From: Zygnema cylindricum
Taxonomy: Eukaryota > Streptophyta > Zygnematophyceae > Zygnematales > Zygnemataceae
Assembly: GCA_037447655.1 (NCBI GenBank)
Contig: JBBHKE010003572.1
Coordinates: 1 to 62,000, forward strand
Reading direction: 5' to 3'
DNA length: 62,000 nt
The notes below the pieces were generated by a model, which had not been told where the DNA came from, searched no databases, and saw only the letters and a list, made by a program, of their open reading frames with translations. The translations under genes were made by a program, and so were the position numbers. Below are positions 54,328 through 62,000 of the stretch, in pieces. The first letter of the stretch is position 1, and each line of letters opens with the position of its first letter.

Positions 54328-54654
54328 CTCCCCCGAAAATTTAGTTTCGTGCACCCATAATTAAGTATGCAACGTGTCTTATGTAACTGTACTTTTCCGT
54401 ACTTCCAAATTTCTCCTTTTTTTTTCTTCGTTCAAACGTCACCACTGCTTCCGCTGACGTCATCACTGCTTCAGCTGCCTGCTACCATGTCTTCCTCAAA
54501 TGCGTCCTTCCTTAACACACCATTGCTTTCGCTGACTCTTTCTATGTCTTCAAAAGGTAAAACTTTCCTCTTCAGCCAATTCCAAAATTCAAAAATGCTA
54601 AATTGGAAATTCCACAAAAATTAGTGAGTATCAAAGGTAACCTCCTCTATAAAA
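54328..54654 (-). other. Element K 3' untranslated internal region and polypurine tract
   Basis: Between the gag stop and the 3' LTR: CT-rich on the plus strand, no further ORF. The polypurine tract aaattttcgggggag lies immediately beside the LTR. Confidence 0.8.
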
Positions 54655-55980
54655 TTACTTTTCTCGTTGTTTTCTTTTAACCACTTTCTGCCCATGTTTT
54701 CTTCTACGGTTAGTCTTTTGAATTCTACTTCTTTTCCTTGTTTTCTTAATAAATATTGGTATTCTCTCAATTTTCGCATTTTTATTTTCTTTTCCAATAT
54801 TATAAACTTCCTCCCTTACTCCAATTTTCTGAACACTTTTTCTCTCTCCTTCTCTGAGTACAGTAATCTCCTCATGCAAATTAATTTCAGTTTCCACTTC
54901 CAAATGACCTTCACTTCCTCCAACTATTCTCACTTCCATAACCTCTTCCTCTTGAAAATACTTATCACTCACCAATCTGTCGCCAGAAAAAGTTTCAAAA
55001 TCCGCGTCTTTTTCTGTCTCCTTTTCCTCCACACCATCTTCGGTGACAATACTTTTTCCCCCTCCGTCCTCGTTCTCCATGTTTCCAAAAATGACGGTCG
55101 GCAAATAAACAAATTTCTCGAAAGGAGGTGTAACACTTTTGTCTTCACAATATTTCCTCGGATAAGTAAATGCATTATGTTGCCTTTGTGTAGGGGGGCG
55201 AACTCGGTCGTCATCCCATCCGTTTCTGAAATTTCTTGTGACGCATGCACTTTTATATAATGGACATACTCTAAAAGTATGTCCTAAATCATTACAGTAA
55301 AAACAATTTTCTGATTTGCAATTTTTTCTATTTTTCTGAAACTGTGATCTAACACCTTCAAAATTCCCCCTATATTTTAAAGCCTCTTTATCATTTTCTA
55401 CATCCAAAACAAATCTGATTGCTAATGGTAAGTTCCAATCCTTTTTATCAACTCGGTTTAATCTATCAAACGCACACCTATATTCCTTAGGTAATCCTTT
55501 CATTAAAATGAGAGCCTTTTGAACATTTGTAAAAGTTCCTCCCGCAATATCATTTTCTGCAAACAATCTTTGCAAACTAAGGCAATATTTCAACATGCTA
55601 CCACCATCATATTTATATTCAAATATTTTTGAAGCACTAATCATCCAGTGATACACAGAAGTCTTTTGATACACACATTCTAAATCCTTCCATATTTCAG
55701 CAACACTTTTCGAACAAATATAAATCATTACAAATTTATCAGTCAAGCATAGCTTGATAATCCACAAACACTCCAGGTTTTTCTCCTCCCATCCAGCCGA
55801 TGATTCGGCACATGTTCCATCCACCACATCCATCAGCTCCCTCAACTTGAAGTAGCTCTCCATAATACTCCTCCAACAATAATATTCAGTTCCATCAAAT
55901 ATGGGTAAGTAGGATTCATCCAATATGGGTAGCCATGGGCGTGGGCCCATAACCTGTTGTCCATAGCCATTTTCAGCCAT
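54655..55980 (-). CDS. gag: Element K gag polyprotein (intact)
   Basis: 441 codons without interruption, the only intact retroelement gene here. The start ATG (55980) lies 26 bases inside the 5' LTR and the frame runs through the LTR edge and the PBS (GQQ-VMGPRPW). Residues about 25-210 form a copia gag core (YLPIFDGTEYYCWRSIMESY, KALILMKGLPKEYRCAFDRL). A perfect CCHC zinc knuckle CFYCNDLGHTFRVC follows at about residues 230-243, then an acidic Glu-rich section, and a very basic C-terminus rich in KKTRKRSR and RRRKHGQK clusters that could be a nuclear-localisation or nucleic-acid-binding tail. Protease and all pol domains are absent. Expected role: virus-like particle formation and RNA packaging in the cytoplasm. 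The antisense 197-codon frame is a shadow. Confidence 0.93.
   Translation of the reverse strand: MAENGYGQQVMGPRPWLPILDESYLPIFDGTEYYCWRSIMESYFKLRELMDVVDGTCAESSAGWEEKNLECLWIIKLCLTDKFVMIYICSKSVAEIWKDLECVYQKTSVYHWMISASKIFEYKYDGGSMLKYCLSLQRLFAENDIAGGTFTNVQKALILMKGLPKEYRCAFDRLNRVDKKDWNLPLAIRFVLDVENDKEALKYRGNFEGVRSQFQKNRKNCKSENCFYCNDLGHTFRVCPLYKSACVTRNFRNGWDDDRVRPPTQRQHNAFTYPRKYCEDKSVTPPFEKFVYLPTVIFGNMENEDGGGKSIVTEDGVEEKETEKDADFETFSGDRLVSDKYFQEEEVMEVRIVGGSEGHLEVETEINLHEEITVLREGERKSVQKIGVREEVYNIGKENKNAKIERIPIFIKKTRKRSRIQKTNRRRKHGQKVVKRKQREK
55941..55954 (-). promoter_or_regulatory. Element K primer-binding site, internal initiator tRNA-Met type
   Basis: GGTTATGGGCCCAC on the minus strand abuts the 5' LTR, 14 bases complementary to the initiator tRNA-Met anticodon arm. 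It is translated as V-M-G-P within gag. Confidence 0.85.
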
Positions 55981-57127
55981 GGATTTACCCTCGGAAGCAC
56001 CACAGACTACCCAAAAACAGCCTACTTTGAATCAACACAGAATTCTACAAAAATATCAAAACAGGCTGAAACTAAAAACACAGATATTTTCTAGGCTACA
56101 AAATAACCTCACAAAGTTTCAGACAAAAATAATGAACAGAGTGATCACATCATCTGGTCAAAGTTGCAGAAAAACAGTCTGCCAGAACTTTGATAAAACA
56201 GACTAACTTCACAATGAAGTCAAACACAGACCAGGCACACAATAGACCTGCAAATCTGTGACAATATTAACAATATAAAGAGGAACACACATACAGAATT
56301 TCAGATAATTCTGACATCAGATCTGAGAGCAATACTCAGACAAAATTACCAAAAATGATCATAAACTGTTTTTGGTACAGAAAGTTCCTATGTCCTAAAA
56401 TGACTAAGTCCTACAAATATATACAAGAGCTTACTGCTGAATGTACGGAGGCATACCAGCCGTACGCTGTCTACCAGCTACCTCTATTAATGTTGGTATA
56501 CCCGAATACTTCAAGGTATGTCAAAGTGAGTAAACCTACACTAATACTTAATACACAAAAAGACAAAACAATGTTCGACCAAATATTTATACGTACACAC
56601 AATCTCACAAAATCGTATGTTGAGTCACGCTACGTCACTCAACGAGATTCCTTGAATTTATTCAAAGAATTCGGGTCGTCCAAAAATAAACATTGTGTGA
56701 TTGACGCGATTCCGCGTGGCAACAAAATCCAAACGAAATCCACGTGAGTCGTCAAATATCTCGTGACGTCGCGAAACGCATTCACGTCCACTTGCCAAAT
56801 AAGACGCTCCGTACTTGCGGCGTCCTTTTTTTTTTCATAAATGCGCATGTCGCATTATGTTTCGTACGAGCGACATCATTTTTCAACATTTCAAATATTT
56901 CGGATCGGATCGCTTCGCGATCCGCCGTCCATTTCTCACCGCATTACACACCACTCAAATAGTTCCTCACGTCCCTTTAATTTCGATCGTATAACTACCC
57001 CCTCAATCCGCAAATCCATTCGAGCCTCCATTCGTACCACCACATTACTTCCGGTGATAATTTACGCATGAACGTCGCGTGCGCACAAAATGTCGCGTAC
57101 GCACGAAACTAACTTTTCAAAACAACA
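55955..57127 (-). repeat. Element K 5' LTR
   Basis: 1173 bp. Visible differences from the 3' LTR are ctacaaaaa for ctacagaaa, ttaacaata for ttaaaaata and ccggtgata for ccggtaata. It carries the gag start codon near its inner end. Confidence 0.96.
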
Positions 57128-57535
57128 AAATCCACTTGACAAAATAACTTCACCTCATCCAGATTAGTCTGAACACGCAACGTACTTTTTCCATAAATGC
57201 CACTCACACCACTTTCAGTTCTAAATCCGTTTGTCATCATTATGATTCGTACCTGCGGCATACTTTTTCAAAACATTGCAAATCGGATCGCTTCGTGATC
57301 CGCCATACATTTGACTTACACATGCGTTACCTTTTCTTATGTTTGTTCGCGCCACTCAAATATTTCCTTACGTCCCAAAACAGTTAGTACCATTACTCCC
57401 CCAATCCGCAAATCCATTCGAACCTCCACAATAAATCCATATAGCATGCGCATTAAAATCGCGTACTCTATTCACAAAACATTGTGTACGCACAAAACGT
57501 TGCGTACGCACGAAACAAAGTTTTCAAATAGAACA

Positions 57536-57627
57536 AAAGCTGCCACGCATGATGTATTTGAGAGGGGGCGACCGAGACTTGAAATGTTTTGAGGAGTTTG
57601 GCAATTCCGCCAATAAGAGGGGGATTG
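57536..57627 (+). pseudogene. I2 polyprotein C-terminus and polypurine tract
   Basis: Reads ATHDVFERGRPRLEMF then stop, matching the ends of D (RGRPKLGLL) and H (RGRPRLGLF). It continues the RNase H cut at 52373. The polypurine tract aataagagggggat ends at the 3' LTR start TGTTGGGATG (57628). Confidence 0.88.
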
Positions 57628-58140
57628 TTGGGATGTTGACGTATCGTCGGAATATCGTGAAGCGGCATGTAACAGTAATAGCGAATTGAAGTTTTTTGTA
57701 AATGGGTATTTAAGTGTTACGAATATAGAGTTTTAAATTTTATAGACTTCAACGAAAGAATCGCACGATTTGGAGTTGTATTTTAAAAGATATAGTGATT
57801 GGTGTATTTAGGCGACAGCGCAAGGTCAAAATAACGAATGGGTGTTTATTGTTACGAGCTAAAGGTCAAACTAGACGCGGAGTTTAAGGCGTACATTTAT
57901 AAAGTACCAAACGAAATCAATATTTTGTTTGGTACGCTCAATGGTTCGTTTCGTACAATTTTTAGTACGAAAGGTCACTTTCACTTTATAGAATTTCGTA
58001 GGAAGTTTCGTATGCGAAATTTGCGACTCACGTTCGTGAGAAGTCGCGTTTCATTTGGAGCGCACTTTTTCACGTAAATGTTACGTAGTTAAACGTAGCG
58101 TTTGATTGGTTAGAAATGCTACGTAGTTAGTAAGAGATTT
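57628..58140 (+). repeat. I2 3' LTR (outer end unresolved)
   Basis: Starts TGTTGGGATGTTGACG directly after the polypurine tract. The following about 450 bp are rich in cgtac/gtacg motifs (tttcgtacaatttttagtacgaaa), as in the other copia LTRs here. The boundary with the gypsy 5' LTR that follows cannot be fixed. One alternative is a gypsy LTR start at TGTAACAG (57665-57672), which mirrors the TTGTTACA end at 58694. Confidence 0.5.
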
Positions 58141-58160
58141 CATACGTTTTTGCATGGGTC

Positions 58161-58266
58161 AGTCTAAGTCCTTATTGATCAATGATTGGCCCAGGTAAAA
58201 CTTGTTCAACGAAAGTCTGAGTCCTTGTTGATCAATGATTGGCCCACGTAAAACTTATTCAACGGA
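58161..58266. repeat. 53-bp tandem duplication in the gypsy 5' LTR
   Basis: agtct(a/g)agtcctt(a/g)ttgatcaatgattggccca followed by (g/c)gtaaaactt(g/a)ttcaacg(a/g)a occurs twice with period 53 (58161 and 58214). The copies differ at about five positions. Such duplications in U3 often hold transcription-factor sites (inference). Confidence 0.88.
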
Positions 58267-58696
58267 GCGCTGAGTCTGGCCTGGGGAGTCCAGGGCGATG
58301 ATAAATAAATAGTGAAGTCTAAGAGGAGAGTAGACATCTTTTCCTTTGGGAAAGGTTTGTGGAAATTCTGTCTGATCTCGGTCCTGAGCGATTAAAACCA
58401 AATTGGAGCAATGGAATTTTTCCACTGAAATCTCTTACAAACTAAGTAGTTTTTAATAGTTAAGAGATATAATAATTAAGAGTGGAGAGTAGTGGAAAAC
58501 ACTTTAAAAGAAGGGTTGAGCCACGAGGGCAAGAGACCAAACTAATGTTACGTGGACAGAATCTTCTTCTAATTTAAAGTTTATCCTTATGTGAGTGCTT
58601 TCCAATGTGGATGTGTATTTTCCAATGTGTGGAATGTGTGGTCGAATTTGGTTATAGTAATGTGATTTTCTGAGAGGTAGGAGATCTTGTTACATA

Positions 58697-58708
58697 TGGT
58701 ATTGGAGC
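58697..58708 (+). promoter_or_regulatory. Gypsy primer-binding site, tRNA-Met 3'-end type
   Basis: TGGTATTGGAGC, 10 of 12 matching the standard TGGTATCAGAGC, two bases after the LTR end. Confidence 0.8.
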
Positions 58709-59476
58709 TTTGGTTTATATCGGAGCTTCGGTTAGAAACCAGGGTGAAGTTTGCTCACCCGAAAATCGACTACCGTGACCAGTGAGGGTGTTGTGACGTG
58801 TGTGTCGGTGGAACAACAATATGAGTGGTAATGGATTGGAAAGAAACTAAGTGACCACACTGCCAGTGGCCGCTGGTTAGATGTGGGGCGTGCTTAGGTC
58901 CTTATGACTAAGGCGGGGTGGGTAATGTAGCCACCGCTGAAAATCACTCCAATTACCTAGAGGCCAAACAAGCTTGCCTTCTCCTAGGAATGATTCATGT
59001 GTAGAGGGAGGGCTTAAAGCCATGAAGGGTGAGGATGTGAGGATTAGAGAGTAAAAGATCCTGATGTAGTGGGAAATGGGAAATTTGCTAACGGAGGAGA
59101 ACAAAAGTGGAGCACTTTACTTCTTCAAGAGCAAATGAGTCTAAAAACCACTTAAAACTTTTAATACCGTAAATTGTTACCTTTGATTGCTTTTTATTTT
59201 GCTGTTGCAAAATTTGTGGTTGAATTTTACCATTGAGAGCTTTCAATTTTGCTGTTGCAAAATTTGTGGGGAAACCTTTTACCTTTCTATTTCAATGTTT
59301 GGGAAAATTGAATTTTCACTAACTTACTTTAATGTTTACTTGATTTCTCAGATTTTGATATCTTTAAAAAGATTTGTTAATGAAAGGTTGGATAGGAGAA
59401 ATCTGAGGACTTCAAATCTGCTACAAACTCTCTTATCTAATTATACTCTACCTTTCTTATTGTTTGATTTCATTAT
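58709..59476 (+). other. Gypsy untranslated leader
   Basis: About 770 bp between PBS and gag with no convincing ORF. The sequence ttttgctgttgcaaaatttgtgg occurs twice (about 59198 and 59250). AT-rich near gag. Confidence 0.6.
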
Positions 59477-60771
59477 GTGATAATGGCAAATTATGCATGG
59501 AAACGTGAAATGGAAAATGCCTTGAATGTGTTGAAGAAGCGTAGTGTGAAATTGGTCAAAAGATTTAATAGTCATGTTGCTGCTGAAGATGAAAGAATTG
59601 CTGAATTGAAGAGTGAATTGAAAGATGTTAAGCAAAATGGAAATGTTTCAAATCAAAAATTGGATGAGCTAATTAGTATAATTCACTCCAAAATGATGTT
59701 AATGACCAAAAGGGTGAGAGCAGTAAAAAGAATGCGAGTTTTAGGGAAGAAGATTAAGATAGACCTGAGAAGATAAGAGATCTGAAATTGTCTATCAGTG
59801 AAGCACCATCCTTTGATGGTAAGAAGATTGATGAGTTGGATGCTTGGATTTTTCATATGGAGTATTATTTGGAATCTAGGAACTGTGATCGTGATGATTA
59901 CACTTCTTTTGTTGTTAGCTGTTTGAAAGGTGATGCTCAGATTTGGTATTACACTCAGAGAAGGTCTAACCTAATTCTTGATAATGCTGATTGGGAAACT
60001 TTTAAAACTGCGATCAAATCGCGTTTCTTGACTGTCACTTATAAATCCAGAATGGAAAAATAGTGGCTGAACCATAAGCAGACTGGGCCTGTGAAAGATT
60101 ATATTGTGGAATTTGACTAATCTACAATTCATGTCATAGGTTTGACTAATAAAATAGCTAAGTTGCATTTCTTGAACTATCTGAATCCTATACTGAAATC
60201 AGAACTGAAACATCAAAAAATTAATAATTTGAAACAATTACAAGATAATTTATTGAAATTTGAGGATCGGTTGGGTTATAATCGAGAAACTCAATCACTC
60301 AGAGGTAATTTGAATGAAGTTTCAAAGAGGGGTGAGGAGGAATTTTTGGAAGAGGGTTTGAATGCGGGTTTGGTGAATAGGCAGAATATCTTCAAGGGAA
60401 ATCAGAGAGGTGGACAGAGAGTTAATGTAGGAAACCAATTTCACAATAGAGGGGGATACATTAAGAGTCCTAAACCAAGTATTAATGCTCACAAACCTAA
60501 TATAAGCATTCTCACATGACTATCTGTCTGAAAAAAGGATATAGGGCATTTGAGTGTGCACAGTTGAAGAAAATTATCTATTATAACTGTGGAGAGGAGG
60601 GACATTTCAGCAGAGAGTGCACAAAACCGAAAAACAAAGTCACTTGTTTTAAATGCGGAGGTTTAGATCATTACGCTAAAGACTTTACAGATAAGGGATC
60701 TGTTAAAACAATTGATGTCAATGAAGGTCTTCATAAAGATATTGCGTTATACCTAGCTAAGCAGGAAGCCT
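59477..60771 (+). pseudogene. gag: Gypsy gag (broken)
   Basis: The first frame (59477-59776) is strongly helical and charged (LKKRSVKLVKRFNSH, AELKSELKDVKQ), a coiled-coil-like head. Then 59788-60063 carries the gypsy gag domain (SFDGKKIDELDAWIFHMEYY, CLKGDAQIWYYTQRR). A stop and another in-frame TAA break it before 60142-60519 (AKLHFLNYLNPILKSELKHQ). The nucleocapsid (60516-60773) has two degraded knuckles: YYNCGEEGHFSREC, with the first Cys replaced by Tyr, and CFKCGGLDHYAKDF, with the last Cys replaced by Phe. Confidence 0.87.
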
Positions 60772-60811
60772 AGGAGGTGGGAAACGCAAAGGACTAGCTG
60801 AAAGTCCTCAG

Positions 60812-61300
60812 TTGAGTCGACAAGATCCAGAGGTTAAGGAGTTAACTGTGGAGGGCAAGCTAATGAATGGAAAGGCTAAGATAACTGAATTTATTATGAT
60901 GCTAACTACACTTCATAGTTTGAACAATCTTTTTCATAAAACTCTTAACAACAGACCTATGTTAGGACAGTTAAGTAACGATGACACCAGACACAGTTTG
61001 ATCAGATTCGAGTCTTTAGTGGAAGGGAAACCATTGAGAGTTATGGTAGATTCAGGTGCTACATATAATTTTATTTCACATAAATTTGTAGAGGAAAATA
61101 AAATTCCTACAGTTATAAGGGAAAAACCTTTACATGTTCAGGTGGCAAATGTTAATTAGTCCACAATAGATTTACAAACTGACACAATAGAAGTTGATAT
61201 CCAATGTCATAAAATGAAAGTTGTGTGTGAAATAATGAATTTGGGTAGTGAGGAGCTAATACTGAGAAAGCCTTGGTTGATTGAACATAACCCTCAAATT
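60812..61300 (+). pseudogene. Gypsy protease (broken)
   Basis: Contains RVMVDSGATYNFISHKFV (active-site D-S-G-A-T), then EKPLHVQVANVN and a stop at about 61157. The downstream CHKMKVVCEIMNLGSEELIL continues the retropepsin-like domain past the stop. Confidence 0.85.
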
Positions 61301-61318
61301 AATTGAGAAACTAACACC

Positions 61319-62000
61319 TTGGGAGTGAAGTCAAAAAACGGCTCGAAGGTTTTGCAAGCATTACCTTCAAAGAAGTTGCCTAGTAATCATATAAATAACA
61401 TAACTAAATTGGGAGTGGAAGGTTTGATTTCTGCTAAACAATTTGAAAAACATTTAAAAGATCAAACAAATCATGTTTTCTTGTTATTAGTAACTGAGGC
61501 AGTTACTGATGAAAGGGGGGGAGAAAACAATAACATTGATGTTATTCAGAAATCAGACACCACTAAAACTCTTGAAAAAAAAAATCTGATATTTTAACTG
61601 ACATTAATACATCTGATGTTGCTGTTAAATATTTGATTTTTGAACTTAGAGATGCTTTCTCAAGTGACTTACCCTAAGGGAGGCCTTCTCGAGATGTGGA
61701 ACATATTATTATCCTTTAACCTGGATGAAATCTTCTTGTCACAGGATTTTATAAGCACATTTTTTTTGAGCATGAGGAATTAAAGAAACATATCAAGGAT
61801 CTTCTAGAGAAATGACATATTCATCCCAACAAATCACCGTACAGAGCGCCTGTTCTATTCGTCAAACATAAAGACGGAACGTTGAGAATGTGTGTCCACT
61901 ATCGTAGTCTGAACAAGATTACGATGAAGGATAAGTATCCGTTACCTTTAATTTTTAATTTGATAGATCCTTTGAAATGTGCTAAACTATTTTCTTTGAT
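61319..62000 (+). pseudogene. Gypsy RT N-terminus (partial at window edge)
   Basis: A linker frame (61319-61597) precedes a stretch reading FYKHIFFEHEELKKHIKDLL, stop, [19 protein letters not shown] and [20 protein letters not shown], then PLPLIF at the window end. This is the fingers region of gypsy RT (VxKKDGxxRMCxDYRxLNxxT); the conserved Asp of C-x-D-Y-R is His here. The catalytic YxDD would lie beyond the window. Confidence 0.85.

Larger units (their letters stand above)
53155..57127 (-). mobile_element. Element K: young gag-only LTR retrotransposon (TR-GAG type)
   Basis: Two 1173-bp LTRs (53155-54327, 55955-57127) differ at only about three positions by eye. The target duplication aaatc is exact (53150-53154, 57128-57132). 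The 1627-bp internal region holds a single intact gag ORF and no pol. The PBS is the internal initiator-tRNA type; the polypurine tract is ttttcgggggag next to the 3' LTR. The structure fits the non-autonomous gag-bearing class called TR-GAG in plants. It must obtain protease, RT and integrase from another element, plausibly a relative of copia-1/E2/G that shares its PBS. Confidence 0.95.
52374..57535 (-). mobile_element. L2: old solo LTR of the K family, split by K
   Basis: Segments 52374-53154 and 57133-57535 together give 1184 bp and align throughout with the 1173-bp K LTR. The ends are TGTTGTCCATAGCC and ...aaatagaaca (plus reading). The flanking host 5-mers gaagt (52369-52373) and aaagc (57536-57540) fit one duplicated target with a C-to-T and a G-to-A change. 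No internal region remains, so it is a solo LTR. Confidence 0.87.
47720..58140 (+). mobile_element. Element I2: copia host of the right nest (plus strand)
   Basis: Removing the insertions, the pol reads continuously: pre-RT linker and RT start (47817-48180), RT (50859-51420), RNase H (51421-51639, 51953-52373, 57536-57595), polypurine tract aataagagggggat, 3' LTR from 57628. Each junction is marked by a target duplication. The 5' half (LTR, gag, protease, integrase) is missing. The 3' LTR end is not resolved; 58140 is an estimate. Pol is closest to D and H. Confidence 0.85.
58141..62000 (+). mobile_element. Ty3/gypsy element, 5' portion, cut by the window end
   Basis: The 5' LTR ends TTGTTACA at 58694, followed after two bases by the PBS TGGTATTGGAGC (58697-58708). 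Then come a leader, gag, an aspartic protease with DSGAT, and the start of an RT of gypsy type at the window edge. Retroviral-like protease then RT order, and the [20 protein letters not shown] motif, distinguish it from copia. The coding region is broken by many stops and frameshifts. The LTR start is uncertain (57665 or about 58141). Confidence 0.85.

Noticed and set aside
54667-55260. 197-codon plus-strand frame
   Set aside because: Antisense shadow of the intact K gag.

Overview
The window looks like nuclear DNA of a land plant, in a repeat-dense, gene-poor region. The evidence is plant-type Ty1/copia and Ty3/gypsy LTR retrotransposons, primer-binding sites matching plant initiator tRNA-Met, MITEs, and an intact nuclear-type tRNA-Asp gene. 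The species cannot be read from the sequence. I find no intact host protein-coding gene. Nearly all recognisable coding sequence is retrotransposon gag or pol, almost all broken by stops and frameshifts. The one exception is an intact 441-codon gag at 54655-55980.

Layout. 1-8.87 kb: no host gene recognised; short inverted repeats, a degenerate minisatellite with CCCTAAA-like motifs, a long TA tract, one tRNA-Asp(GUC) gene on the minus strand, and a family of TA-flanked MITEs including a 1.1-kb member. 8.87-15.35 kb: complete but dead copia element (copia-1, plus strand). 15.35-19.27 kb: unassigned DNA with pyrimidine-rich tracts. 19.27-23.89 kb: a second copia element (copia-2, minus) with its reverse-transcriptase core deleted, in the tandem arrangement LTR-internal-LTR-partial internal. 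23.89-25.6 kb: polypyrimidine/polypurine block, MITE and a short copia pol fragment.

About 25.66-47.72 kb is a four-level nest on the minus strand. Element H (outermost) is split by G (target duplication cctag); G is split by E2; the 3' LTR of E2 is split by D (target duplication ctgtg). H also carries a solo LTR (duplication gcaat). About 47.72-58 kb is a second nest in a plus-strand copia host (I2). It is interrupted by solo LTR J (aagtt), which itself holds a solo LTR (cttgg); by a MULE-like MITE with a 9-bp duplication (acttcggac); and by an old solo LTR L2, into which a young gag-only element K was inserted (aaatc). 58.7 kb to the end: 5' portion of a decayed Ty3/gypsy element, cut by the window edge.

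Most interesting signal: four elements (copia-1, E2, G, K) have a PBS complementary to the anticodon arm of initiator tRNA-Met (GGTTATGGGCCCAC) and not to its 3' end. In these elements gag starts inside the LTR and reads in frame through the LTR/PBS junction, so the PBS is translated (Q-V-M-G-P). K, which encodes only gag and has near-identical LTRs, shares this design and looks like a recently mobile non-autonomous element. The other copia elements where a PBS is visible (copia-2, D) and the gypsy element have the ordinary 3'-end PBS.
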